A stretch of DNA of 33,228 nucleotides, taken from the NCBI GenBank assembly GCA_947569365.1, contig CANOSM010000023.1, positions 1-33,228 on the forward strand, written 5' to 3'. Source of the stretch: an uncultured Clostridium sp. (GTDB lineage: Bacteria; Bacillota; Clostridia; TANB77; CAG-508). The position numbers were made by a program, and so were the translations under genes. Shown one piece after another: positions 18,219 to 26,268 of this stretch. Within the stretch, counting starts at the first letter, position 1. The number at the start of each line of letters is the position of its first letter. The notes under the pieces are model-generated. The model did not search any database. It was not told the DNA's origin and worked only from the letters and a program-made list of their open reading frames with translations.

Positions 18219-18256
18219 CTAGAATATGTTTAAATAATATGTTCTAGTTTTTCTTT
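18219..18256 (+). terminator. terminator after the secreted peptidase gene
   Basis: CTAGAATAT pairs with ATGTTCTAG (one G-T pair), followed by TTTTTCTTTTT. Confidence 0.85.
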
Positions 18257-18294
18257 TTAAATAATAAAATTCAATCATAAATAAGTATATTATA

Positions 18295-18441
18295 TTAATC
18301 AGAAGACAAAATAGCTATACTAGCTAAAGTGTCACCTAGTTGAACAAAAATAGCAGCTAATATTTCAATTTCTTTTTGAGATCTATTTTCGGCAATTGAA
18401 GAAGCAAGTAAAGATATAAAAGTTACAAATTCACAATTCAT
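18295..18441 (-). CDS. 48-residue small protein of a clostridial type
   Basis: A short minus-strand gene: the start codon at 18441 is preceded by a strong AGGAGGT site (complement at about 18451-18457). The protein begins MNCEFVTFISLLASSIAEN and ends with a conserved-looking helix EILAAIFVQLGDTLASIAIL. Amphipathic, no charged tail. It resembles a widespread type of tiny clostridial proteins with an AAxxxQLGDTLAxIA core whose function is unknown. The clean start, ribosome binding site and non-random composition support it as real. It lies convergent to the secreted peptidase gene. Confidence 0.75.
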   Translation of the reverse strand: MNCEFVTFISLLASSIAENRSQKEIEILAAIFVQLGDTLASIAILSSD

Positions 18442-18623
18442 ATATATATAACCTCCTAATATTTTTATATAATATATTAAAAAAACAAAATTATGTGAAT
18501 AAAGTGAAATAATATTTTAGGTATTAATTGGTATAAGAAAAAATATATAATGTACTAAAATAAAATTAAGATTTATAAATGTATAAATAGAAATAGAAAT
18601 TAGAAAAAAATTTTTAAAAGGTA

Positions 18624-18652
18624 TTGACATATTATAATACTTACATTATAAT
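18624..18652 (+). promoter_or_regulatory. consensus promoter of the tRNA-Met-tRNA-Tyr unit
   Basis: TTGACA (18624-18629), exactly 17 bases, TATAAT (18647-18652). Both hexamers match the sigma-A consensus perfectly. The tRNA begins 20 bases after the -10. Confidence 0.92.
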
Positions 18653-18671
18653 AAATCTTGCATTAAGCAAT

Positions 18672-18748
18672 GCGCCTTTAGCTCAGTTGGTCAGAGCAAC
18701 CGGCTCATAACCGGTGGGTCCAAGGTTCGAATCCTTGAAGGCGCACCA
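18672..18748 (+). tRNA. tRNA-Met (anticodon CAT), elongator type
   Basis: 77 bases with encoded CCA. Acceptor GCGCCTT pairs with AAGGCGC, discriminator A, anticodon stem ACCGG/CCGGT around CTCATAA. The paired first base excludes the initiator type. A CAT anticodon could also be tRNA-Ile2 after lysidine modification, which sequence reading alone cannot exclude. Confidence 0.92.
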
Positions 18749-18757
18749 TAATTATAT

Positions 18758-18843
18758 GGGTAGGTGGTCGAGTGGTTAATGGCACCAGACTGTAAATCTG
18801 GCGACGAGAGTCTACGATGGTTCGAATCCATCCCTGCCCACCA
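18758..18843 (+). tRNA. tRNA-Tyr (anticodon GTA)
   Basis: 86 bases with a long variable arm and encoded CCA. Acceptor GGGTAGG pairs with CCTGCCC including one T-G pair. The anticodon stem CCAGA/TCTGG holds CTGTAAA with anticodon GTA. A remnant of a mobile-element gene starts about 150 bases downstream. Confidence 0.95.
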
Positions 18844-18926
18844 AGACGAGTTTTTGTCGAACTCTCTATAATACTTGATATAACTTGATTTCAAGATTAT
18901 AAGAATTTGACAACACAAAAACTTAA

Positions 18927-18957
18927 ACCGTTTCAAAAAATGAAGCGGTCTTTTTTT
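18927..18957 (+). terminator. terminator after tRNA-Tyr
   Basis: ACCGTTTC (18927-18934) pairs with GAAGCGGT (18942-18949) with one G-T pair, then CTTTTTTT. Confidence 0.9.
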
Positions 18958-18959
18958 GA

Positions 18960-19163
<204 letters not shown>

Positions 19164-19952
19164 TTATTAAAGATAGCTATTGATGAAGCAATGCAAATGT
19201 GTATAAATTATGGGCAGTTTAAAAAGATAATGCTTAAAAAGGGTTATATTATCAATGATGATTATAATAGAAAATATCCAACGATTCGTTCAATAAATGA
19301 TAAACAAGCAGTAAGAATGTATCATTTAGGAGAACAATATTTGCCAAAGAATATTGCAAACAAAGTTGAACACAATCCGTATTATTATCAAAATAGATAT
19401 ATGGAATTTATACACCCTAAAAAGAAAAAGCAAAAATATAGAGTTTACAAGTATAAAGGTAAATTCAAAGATGTTAGTAAAATGAGTGGAATTGATGTGC
19501 TATTTTTACTGCTATTTCATTTATTAGGACTACTACCCAAACGAGAAAACTATCAGCCACTATCTCCAGAAATGAAACAAGAAGTAAGGAAAATGGAACG
19601 ATATTCTAATGAAATTAGACTTATTGTAAGCGAAAAACTAAAAATAACAGAAGATGTAAAAAGCTATATTACACAGACTGAAAAAGATATTGAAGATATT
19701 ACTAATTTAAGGCAAAAATACAGAAATAAACTGAGAAATTGTACAGATGATAAAGTAATAGAAGAATATAAAGAAAAGCGAAATGAATGCACTACAATTC
19801 TAAATAAGTACAGAAAAAATCTAAAAACAGCAAATTATATTTTAGAAGATACACCAAAGGTTAAAGAAGTAATAAAGATTGAAATGCAAATGAAAAATGG
19901 ACAAGAAGATATTACTAAAACAAAGAAAAAAGATAGAAATTTAAACAGATAA
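19164..19952 (+). pseudogene. C-terminal remnant of a mobile-element relaxase
   Basis: The frame reads AIDEAMQMCINYGQFKKIML, then GYIINDDYNRKYPTIRSINDKQAVRMYHLGEQYLP, MSGIDVLFLLLFHLLGLLPKR, YQPLSPEMKQEVRKMERYSNEIRLI, and a coiled-coil C-terminus. This is the accessory C-terminal half of MobA/VirD2-type relaxases of clostridial integrative or mobilizable elements. The whole N-terminal nuclease domain with its catalytic Tyr and His triad is missing, so it cannot nick DNA. An independent start could be ATG 19191, but it has no good ribosome binding site. Use of CGA Arg codons fits a foreign origin. It marks a decayed mobile element downstream of the tRNA genes. Confidence 0.75.
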
Positions 19953-19960
19953 TAAAGCAA

Positions 19961-19995
19961 AGAGGTTGTTACAAAAGAAGTAACAGCTTCTTTTT
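19961..19995 (+). terminator. terminator after the relaxase remnant
   Basis: AGAGGTTGTTAC (19961-19972) pairs with GTAACAGCTTCT (19980-19991) with two G-T pairs, followed by TTTT. Confidence 0.85.
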
Positions 19996-20072
19996 CATTA
20001 ATTTTGGGAAATAATTGTTTTTATATTGATTTTATGATATAAATAATTCAAATACTAATTTGCAATGTAACA

Positions 20073-20777
20073 TTGCGGACTTTAAATGGAGAAGAATATG
20101 ATATATACAAAATAGAAAATAAAAAAATGAAAGTTGTATTAAAGAATGAAATCATAGAATTGCCAATCAAATTAAAAGAAGAAATAAACAAGAATTTTAA
20201 AAATATTAAAAAAACAGGTGCTAACATATGGAATGGAGAAGTACTTTGTGTTTCGGAATGCAATATTGAAGATGATAAAGTTGAAATTATTTGTAAAAAA
20301 TCCGATTATGCTCATTATTTATATGGAGAAAGAATGGGTTGCCCTAAAAAATATGAGTGTAGAAATTTAAGTGCAGGTTGCTTACTTGAAACAATAGATA
20401 ACTATTACATAGTAGGAGAATTAGATGAGAATACCTCATATCCAACTATGTTACAAGTAACAGGTGGTGGAATTGATGGGCAAGATATATTTGATGAAAA
20501 TATAGATGTAGAAAAGACAATAAGAAGAGAGGCAATGGAAGAATTAAAAATAAATTTGAACGATAAAGAAAGTATTTTATATAATAGATTGAGTTATCTA
20601 TATGTTTCAGAAGATAATGAACAACCTGGAGTTCAATTATTCTCAAAGGCAAAAAGTAAAATGACAGTAGAAGAAATGAAAAAATACTTTGAGAAATATT
20701 ACAGATATTTAAAGAAAGATAATTTGGAATTAGAATTTAAAAAATTGCACTTTTTGAAAAAGGATAATGCAGTATAG
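20073..20777 (+). CDS. Nudix-domain protein with an enlarged Nudix loop, possibly N-terminally truncated
   Basis: About 234 residues. The Nudix-like core has the glycine entry VTGGGIDGQDIFDEN and the helix motif TIRREAMEELKIN with the REAMEEL residues that bind the metal; the spacing between the glycine and the helix is longer than the canonical box because of an insert. Nudix enzymes cleave nucleoside diphosphates linked to another group. The N-terminal 100 residues carry GANIWNGEVLCVSE and a Cys-containing MGCPKKYECRNLSAGCLLE, and were not assigned. The only start near the beginning is TTG 20073, with no convincing ribosome binding site and a stop 33 bases upstream, so the true 5' end may have been lost in the same events that left the relaxase remnant. 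Confidence 0.65.
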   Translation: MRTLNGEEYDIYKIENKKMKVVLKNEIIELPIKLKEEINKNFKNIKKTGANIWNGEVLCVSECNIEDDKVEIICKKSDYAHYLYGERMGCPKKYECRNLSAGCLLETIDNYYIVGELDENTSYPTMLQVTGGGIDGQDIFDENIDVEKTIRREAMEELKINLNDKESILYNRLSYLYVSEDNEQPGVQLFSKAKSKMTVEEMKKYFEKYYRYLKKDNLELEFKKLHFLKKDNAV

Positions 20778-20857
20778 GAATTAAAAAAGCTAAGTAACCC
20801 AAGAAGAAATTATTTAATACCATTATTACAAATAGATTCGAAAGGAACTTAAAATTT

Positions 20858-21549
20858 ATGAAAGATATAAAGTTTATTCAAGTTCTATGGGATTATATGA
20901 AAATGAATCATGAACTAAAAAAAGCTGATTGTATTATAGGATTAGGAACAAAGGACACAAATGTTGCTAATATTGCATCAGAATTATATCTAAAAGAGTA
21001 TGCTAATAAAATAATATTTTCTGGTGGTTTAGGAAAAATTACATACAAACTGTGGAACGAAACAGAAGCAGAAAAGTTTGCTGAAATTGCAATAAAAAAA
21101 GGAGTTCCAAGAGAAAAAATATATTTGGAAAAAGAGTCAACAAATACAGGAGATAATTTTAGATTTTCAAAAAAATTAATAGAAAAAGAAAAATTAAATA
21201 TAAAATCATGTATAGTTGTGTGTAAACCATATGATGAAAAGAGAGAGCTTATGCAGCATTTAAGAAGATAATGCCAGAGTATGATGTTATAGTTCATTCA
21301 GAAAACATTAGTTGTGAAGAATATTATAAAAGGAATAGTAATGAATGGATAGATGTTTTGGTTGGAGATGTTCAAAGGATGAAATTATTTTACGAAAAAG
21401 GATGGCAAATAAAGATGGAAATTCCACAAGAAGTATGGAATGCTTATGAAATCTTAGTGAAAAGAGGATATGACAAATTTGTTTTGAAAGATACACAAGA
21501 TGAGGGAAATAAGAAAGATATTGAAATTAAATTAAATAAAGTTTTATAA
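20858..21549 (+). pseudogene. YdcF-like DUF218 protein, copy 2, split by an extra GA
   Basis: A close paralogue of the protein at 2153-2788, with most residues identical in DCIIGLGTKDTNVANIASELYL, IIFSGGLGKIT, EKESTNTGDNFRFSKKLIE and SCIVVCKPYDEKR. The first frame ends at 21271 because the run at 21241-21247 (GAGAGAG) has two extra bases compared with copy 1; removing one GA restores RAYAAFKKIMPEY and a protein of about 229 residues with a 15-20 residue charged C-terminal extension absent from copy 1. The stop of the first part and ATG 21271 of the second overlap as TAATG, so the two halves could be translated in a coupled way. AAAGGAAC precedes ATG 20858. Sequencing error, slippage mutation or phase variation all fit. 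Confidence 0.8.
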
Positions 21550-21568
21550 ATTGTGAAAGGAAAAGAAA

Positions 21569-22186
21569 ATGATAAAAAATATAATTTTTGATTTAGGAAA
21601 TGTAATTATAAATTACAATCAAAATAAAATAATTAATAATTTTACCCAAAAAGAAGAAGAGATAAAATATATATATGATGAAATATTTCATGCTCCAGAA
21701 TGGACTTTAATGGATCTAGGAGATATTACTAATGATAAAGCAATAGAAATAATAAATAAAAGAAATCAATTTAAATATGAAACATTGACACAAGACTTTT
21801 TACATGAGTGGTATAAAAAACAACCTATAAATAGAGATATTGTAGAAATAGCAAAAATATTAAAAAACAATGGATACGACTTATTTGTTTTATCTAATAT
21901 GGCTAATCAAACATATGAATATTTTAAAAATGATGAATTTTTTGGATTATGTACAGGAATTGTAATATCAGCACAAGAACATATAAAAAAGCCAGATGAA
22001 AAAGTATATAAATTACTTTTAGATAGATATAATTTAAATGCAGAGGAGTGCTTATTTATAGATGATGATGATTCGGGAAAGAATTATGAAACAGCAAATA
22101 GAATTGGAATAAAAGGTAGAAGAATTATTCCAAATAAAGCAGATGATGTCAAAAAATTATTATTAGAATTTAACATAAAAATATAA
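21569..22186 (+). CDS. HAD-superfamily phosphatase, YihX-like
   Basis: A 205-residue HAD hydrolase of subfamily IA. Motif I is IIFDLGNVIINYN, where the usual second Asp is replaced by Gly as in the YihX group; motif II is LFVLSNMAN, motif III the Lys of IKKPDEKVY, and motif IV LFIDDDDSGKNYETA. The four-helix cap lies between about residues 15 and 85. YihX of E. coli is an alpha-D-glucose-1-phosphate phosphatase, but substrate specificity is not readable here. GAAAGGA precedes ATG 21569, which lies 19 bases after the YdcF copy, so the two are likely co-transcribed. Confidence 0.85.
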   Translation: MIKNIIFDLGNVIINYNQNKIINNFTQKEEEIKYIYDEIFHAPEWTLMDLGDITNDKAIEIINKRNQFKYETLTQDFLHEWYKKQPINRDIVEIAKILKNNGYDLFVLSNMANQTYEYFKNDEFFGLCTGIVISAQEHIKKPDEKVYKLLLDRYNLNAEECLFIDDDDSGKNYETANRIGIKGRRIIPNKADDVKKLLLEFNIKI

Positions 22187-22205
22187 AACGAATTTTCGCA
22201 AATAT

Positions 22206-22230
22206 ATTACAATTCATTTGAAATTGTAAT
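22206..22230 (+). promoter_or_regulatory. inverted repeat upstream of dinD, possible operator
   Basis: ATTACAATT (22206-22214) and AATTGTAAT (22222-22230) form a perfect 9-bp inverted repeat with a 7-base centre, 37 bases before the dinD start. It could be a repressor site or a weak hairpin. It does not match the GAAC-N4-GTTC type of Gram-positive LexA box. Confidence 0.4.
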
Positions 22231-22266
22231 AAAATGCCAAATAGTAAGAAATGGAGATGATTTCAA

Positions 22267-23131
22267 ATGAACGAACTAGATAATAAAGAAAATTATAATA
22301 AAACTTTCGAAGATATAAAGCATATTGACGAAAATGGAATTGAATTTTGGTATGCTAGAGAATTACAATCAGTTTTAAATTATAAAGAATGGCGAAAATT
22401 TGAAAATGTAATAAACAAAGCAAAGGAATCTTGTAAAAATAGTGATATTACTGTTTTTGAACATTTTGTCGACGTCGACAAAACGATAAAAATGCCTAAA
22501 GGTGCAACAAAAAACATTAGAGATTATAAATTAACTCGTTATGCTTGCTATTTAATAGCACAAAACGGCGATACTAGAAAAAAAGTTATTGCTCTTGCAC
22601 AAACATATTTTGCAATTCAAACTAGAAAGCAAGAAATTAGTGAAAAAGAATATAGCGAATTAACAGAAGATGAAAAAAGATTTTACCAAAGAAACTTAAC
22701 TAAAAAAGGCAATTATTCACTTAATCAAACTGCTAAAAATGCAGGAGTTAGAAATTTTGATAAATTTCATAATGCTGGGTATAAAGGTTTATACAATGGA
22801 GAAACAGCTGATGACATTGCAAAAAGAAAAGGATTAAGATATAGAGAAGATATTTTAGACAATATGGGAAGTGATGAACTTATAGCTAATTTATTTAGAA
22901 TTTCTCAAACAGAACAAAGATTGAAAAAAGATAATATTCAAACAGAAAAAGAGGCTTGTAACACACATAATAAAATTGGGAAAATTGTTAGAAAAGCAAT
23001 TAAAGAAGCTGGTCGGGACTATGCCAGAAGAGTTACCAACACCTAAGAAAAGTTTGAAACAGCTAGAAAAAGAAAATAAAAGAAATTTGAAAAAGGTTGA
23101 AATGAAAAATATAAATGGAGGCAATAATGCT
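22267..23131 (+). pseudogene. dinD: DinD-like DNA-damage-inducible protein, broken by a single extra C
   Basis: The DinD family has a Bro-N-like N-terminal domain; E. coli DinD is SOS-induced and limits RecA filament activity. Seen here: FWYARELQSVLNYKEWRKFENVINKAKESC, KMPKGATKNIRDYKLTRYACYLIAQNGD, FAIQTRKQE, NAGVRNFDKFHNAGYKGLYNGETADDIAKRKGL, and IGKIVRKAIKEAG. The frame then goes wrong and stops at 23046. Removing the C at 23014 (GGT[C]GGGACT) restores GGTMPEELPTPKKSLKQLEKE, the standard DinD C-terminus. After that repair no stop codon occurs before the Nudix start at 23132, so the two would be fused in frame. The coding region holds a 20-bp perfect palindrome at 22464-22483. GGAGATG precedes ATG 22267. 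Confidence 0.85.
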
Positions 23132-23638
23132 ATGGAACTATGGGAAGTACTAGATGACAATGGAAATCCAACAGGCGAAATAATGAAAAAATATGATCAA
23201 AAAGTTTTTGATAGAGGTTTATATCATTTAGGAGCAGATGTATGGATAATAAATAGTGATAATAAGATACTAATTCAAAAAAGAGCAAAACAAAAAAAGC
23301 TAGAACCTAATGTATGGGCTATGACTGGTGGTTCTGTTATATTAGGAGAAAAGTCGATAAATACTATTGTTAGAGAAGCAAAAGAAGAATTAAATATTGA
23401 TATTAATGCTGATAATTTAAAATTGATTACAAAGTTTAAAACAGAAAATGTTTGGATTGACACATATATTTTAAGATGTGATTATGATATATATAAAGTG
23501 AAATTTCAAGAAGATGAAGTTTCAGATGTAAAATGGGCAACTTGGACAGAAATTAACGATTTAGTAAATAGTGGTAAGTTTATAAAACATAGATGGGAAT
23601 TTGTTAGTAAATTTCTTAAAGAAGAAATACAATTGTAG
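23132..23638 (+). CDS. Nudix hydrolase
   Basis: A 168-residue Nudix protein of the IPP-isomerase-like or YfcD-like type, judged from its opening MELWEVLDDNGNPTGE and RGLYHLGADVWIINSDNKILIQKRA. The Nudix box is TGGSVILGEKSINTIVREAKEELNI, with the metal-binding REAKEEL. The start at 23132 is supported by GGAGG (23116-23120) at slightly long spacing. The same frame is open upstream through the end of dinD, so a longer fusion product is possible if the C at 23014 is not real. MazG-like protein follows nine bases later. The preferred substrate is not evident. Confidence 0.85.
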   Translation: MELWEVLDDNGNPTGEIMKKYDQKVFDRGLYHLGADVWIINSDNKILIQKRAKQKKLEPNVWAMTGGSVILGEKSINTIVREAKEELNIDINADNLKLITKFKTENVWIDTYILRCDYDIYKVKFQEDEVSDVKWATWTEINDLVNSGKFIKHRWEFVSKFLKEEIQL

Positions 23639-23647
23639 GAGTTAGAT

Positions 23648-23986
23648 ATGGAATTAAAGGAAAAATTAGAATTATTAAATGAAAAAAGTTCTATTGCAGA
23701 AGTTCAAAAATACATAAAAGATATGAAAAAAGCTAGAAAATTTGATGGAGTTACGATTGAAAGAGAAATGATGTTGTTTTTAGAAGAATTAGGAGAACTT
23801 GCTAAAGCAATAAGAAAAAATACAAATGGACATTTAGATATAGCAAAAGAATACAATACAAATGTTGAAGAGGAATTAGCTGATTGTTTTATATATTTGC
23901 TTAGTATAGCTAATATGAATAATGTAGATATTTTTAAAGCATTTAAAGAAAAAGAAATAAAAAATTGTGACAGAATATGGAAATAA
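23648..23986 (+). CDS. MazG-like nucleotide pyrophosphohydrolase
   Basis: A 112-residue all-alpha NTP pyrophosphatase of the MazG-like type. The metal-binding pattern is EELGELAKAI on one helix and EEELADCFIYLLSIAN on the next (ExxE and ExxD), as in the superfamily that hydrolyses canonical or damaged dNTPs to monophosphates. Single-domain and full length. GGAG precedes ATG 23648 and the gene begins nine bases after the Nudix stop, so they are co-transcribed. Together with two Nudix proteins and DinD it makes a nucleotide-sanitising and damage-related group. Confidence 0.85.
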   Translation: MELKEKLELLNEKSSIAEVQKYIKDMKKARKFDGVTIEREMMLFLEELGELAKAIRKNTNGHLDIAKEYNTNVEEELADCFIYLLSIANMNNVDIFKAFKEKEIKNCDRIWK

Positions 23987-24351
23987 TAATATATGTTAAA
24001 TTTCTTTTCAAAAAGTATTGCCAAATATAAAAAGTTATGTTAAATTAAAAATAACGGTTAGGGTGAAAAATTTCAAAAGTGGGTATACACTTTTCTGAAA
24101 CTATTGCTATAACTAATTTTGAAACGGATAATAAGGTACTTTTGTGCAAGGTATTTTTCGCATACGTCCTTTGCTAAGGCACCAATATATTTTATTTGAT
24201 AATATTTTTGTTTTTAAGATAGTATATAATTAATTTGTAAAATATCTATTTTTTCATAAGTAGATATATTTTTTTGACTTTTATAAATGCAAATAATATA
24301 TTATTAATATTAACTAGTTTTTTTCATACGATTAAATAGTAGGTGATGAAA
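23987..24351. other. intergenic region with an inverted repeat, a terminator-like hairpin and a promoter
   Basis: An inverted repeat AAAAGTG (24075-24081)/CACTTTT (24088-24094), flanked by TTTC and GAAA, lies at 24071-24100. The minus strand from about 24175 to 24071 has a short open frame beginning GALAKDVCEKYLAQKYL, possibly the tail of a lost gene. ATATCTA (24242-24248) pairs with TAGATAT (24261-24267), followed by TTTTTTT: a likely terminator. TTGACT (24274-24279), 17 bases, TATATT (24297-24302) is a promoter for the deacetylase gene. Confidence 0.5.
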
Positions 24352-25145
24352 ATGAAAATATTTATACTTCCTAAGAAAAAAGTATGGATTATTAGTATTA
24401 CTATATTAATAATTGTTATACTATGTTTTTCATATTTGATTATTAGGAGTCCTAAAACATTTGCAGTAGAATTATCTTATAATAGTGTTATATCAGATGA
24501 ATTTAAAGAGAAAATTACAAATTTGACATCTGGAGATCAAAAAGTAGCATATTTAACGTTTGATGATGGACCTAATATTGCTGTTACACCAAAAGTTTTA
24601 GACATTTTAAAAAATGAAGAAGTTAAAGCTACTTTTTTGTAATTGGTAAATATGTAGAAGAATACCCAGAGATTGTAAAGAGAGCATACGAAGAAGGACA
24701 TTATATTGCAAATCATGGTTATAGTCATAATAATAAGATACTTTATAATAGTAAAGAAAGTTTTGTTGAAGAAGTTAAAAAAACAGATTTAGCAATAGGA
24801 AGAGCAATAGGAAAAGAGGATTATTGTTCTAAGGTATTCAGATTTCCAAATGGATATATGTCTCATGCTAATAAAGATCAGAAAAAAAGAGCAGTGCAAC
24901 TTCCATCAGAAATAAATTATTCTTATATTGATTGGAATTGTCTAAATAATGATTCTATGAGAAAATATACAAAAGAACAATTATTACAAAACTTGAAAAA
25001 ATGTTGCGAAAATAAAAATACACTAGTCATATTAATGCATGATACTAAAGATGTTAGTAACAGTTCTTTAGCATTAGAAGCTTCAATTCAATATTTAAAA
25101 GAAAAAGGATATCGATTTGAAAATTTTTATAATTTAATGGATTAA
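24352..25145 (+). pseudogene. polysaccharide deacetylase (NodB domain), broken by loss of one T
   Basis: A membrane-anchored NodB-type deacetylase that would remove N-acetyl groups from peptidoglycan or another wall polymer. The N-terminus has KKK and one hydrophobic helix (about residues 10-30). The NodB motifs are VAYLTFDDGPN (catalytic Asp pair), IANHGYSHNN (zinc His residues), VFRFPNGYMS and VILMHDT. The first frame stops at 24642 after KATFL. The T run at 24633-24638 has six Ts; seven would read KATFFVIGKYVEEYPEIVKRAYEEGHYIANHG, the family consensus. Restored length is about 264 residues. ATG 24352 follows GTAGGTG. All catalytic motifs are intact in the repaired frame, so a sequencing error in a homopolymer is likely. 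Confidence 0.85.
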
Positions 25146-25220
25146 ATTAAATATAAAAGATGGAGTTTATAATGAAATTAAACAGCTAATTATTTTACCC
25201 CATGATTATTTCTCAAATTA

Positions 25221-25249
25221 TTGTAAATATTATCACTTAATAATATAAT
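25221..25249 (+). promoter_or_regulatory. promoter of the carbon-nitrogen hydrolase gene
   Basis: TTGTAA (25221-25226), 17 bases, TATAAT (25244-25249). AAAAGGAG stands before the start codon at 25290. Confidence 0.65.
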
Positions 25250-25289
25250 AATATTCTAAAGAAATAACAATTATAAAAGGAGTAAAGTT

Positions 25290-26102
25290 ATGAATGAAAA
25301 TATAAAAATTGCATTGGTACAAATGAGTATGTCAAAAAATATACAAGAAAATACAGAAAAGGCATTTAAATATATAGAAGAAGCTGCGAAAAACGGAGCA
25401 AACCTAGTTTGTTTTCCAGAATTACAATTTTATAGATTTTTTCCACAATATTCAAAATTAGATGTAAATAATTGTGCATTAGATATTGATTGTGATGTTT
25501 TACAAAAAATACAAGAAAAATGTAAAAAGCTTAATATTGCAGTTGTACCTAATTTTTATCTTGAGCAAGATGGAAATAGATATGATGCATCACCATTCAT
25601 TGATAGAGATGGAAAAATTCTAGGTATTTCCAAGATGGTACATATTGTTCAGGCGGATCAATTCTTTGAACAGGATTATTATACTCCATCAGAAGAAGGT
25701 TTTAAGGTATATGATACATCTATAGGAAAGATTGGAATAGTTATTTGTTTTGATAGACATTATCCTGAAAGTATTAGAAGTTGTGCTCTACAAAATGCTG
25801 ATTTAATTATTATTCCAACTGCTAATACAAAAGATGAACCATTAGAAATGTTTGAATGGGAACTTAGAATACCTGCTAATCAAAATAGTGTTTTTATTGC
25901 TATGTGCAATCGTGTTGGATTAGAAGAAAATATGGATTTTGCTGGAGAATCTATAGTAGTTAATCCAGATGGAAAGGTATTAGCAAAAGCAAACGATAAA
26001 GAACAAATATTATATTGTAATATCAGTATGAAAGAAAGTAAAGAGAATAGAAATAAAAAGCCATATTTTGATTTAAGAAGACCTGATAAATATTTAAAAT
26101 AA
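25290..26102 (+). CDS. carbon-nitrogen hydrolase (nitrilase superfamily)
   Basis: A 270-residue nitrilase-superfamily amidohydrolase. The catalytic triad is complete: Glu44 in VCFPELQF, Lys115 in ISKMVHI and Cys153 in IVICFDRHYPES. The sequence is closest in feel to N-carbamoylputrescine amidase and beta-ureidopropionase-like enzymes (RHYPES, FEWELRIPANQNSVFIAMCNRVG, FAGESIVVNPDGKVLA), which would link it to polyamine or pyrimidine metabolism, as would the Orn/Lys/Arg decarboxylase at the start of the window; the substrate is not certain. Single-gene unit with its own promoter, AAAAGGAG and terminator. Confidence 0.88.
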   Translation: MNENIKIALVQMSMSKNIQENTEKAFKYIEEAAKNGANLVCFPELQFYRFFPQYSKLDVNNCALDIDCDVLQKIQEKCKKLNIAVVPNFYLEQDGNRYDASPFIDRDGKILGISKMVHIVQADQFFEQDYYTPSEEGFKVYDTSIGKIGIVICFDRHYPESIRSCALQNADLIIIPTANTKDEPLEMFEWELRIPANQNSVFIAMCNRVGLEENMDFAGESIVVNPDGKVLAKANDKEQILYCNISMKESKENRNKKPYFDLRRPDKYLK

Positions 26103-26147
26103 ATGAATTATATTAGATTGAAAATTTGGTTAATATTAATTAAAAAT

Positions 26148-26195
26148 AAATACTCTAAATATTTATATTTCAAACATTTTAGAGTATTTTATATT
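26148..26195 (+). terminator. terminator after the carbon-nitrogen hydrolase gene
   Basis: AAATACTCTAAA (26148-26159) pairs perfectly with TTTAGAGTATTT (26178-26189), followed by T-rich sequence. Confidence 0.85.
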
Positions 26196-26268
26196 TTCTA
26201 CTATAAATAATTAATAATAATAAAATATAATTTAATAAAAGTTATTATAATAAAAAAAAATATATATT

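Noticed and set aside
22206..22230. LexA (SOS) box before dinD
   Set aside because: The inverted repeat lacks the GAAC and GTTC half sites of the Gram-positive LexA operator.
20858..25145. Programmed ribosomal frameshifting in ydcF copy 2 and the deacetylase
   Set aside because: No slippery heptamer with a following pseudoknot or upstream Shine-Dalgarno stimulator was seen, and relatives of these families are single-frame.
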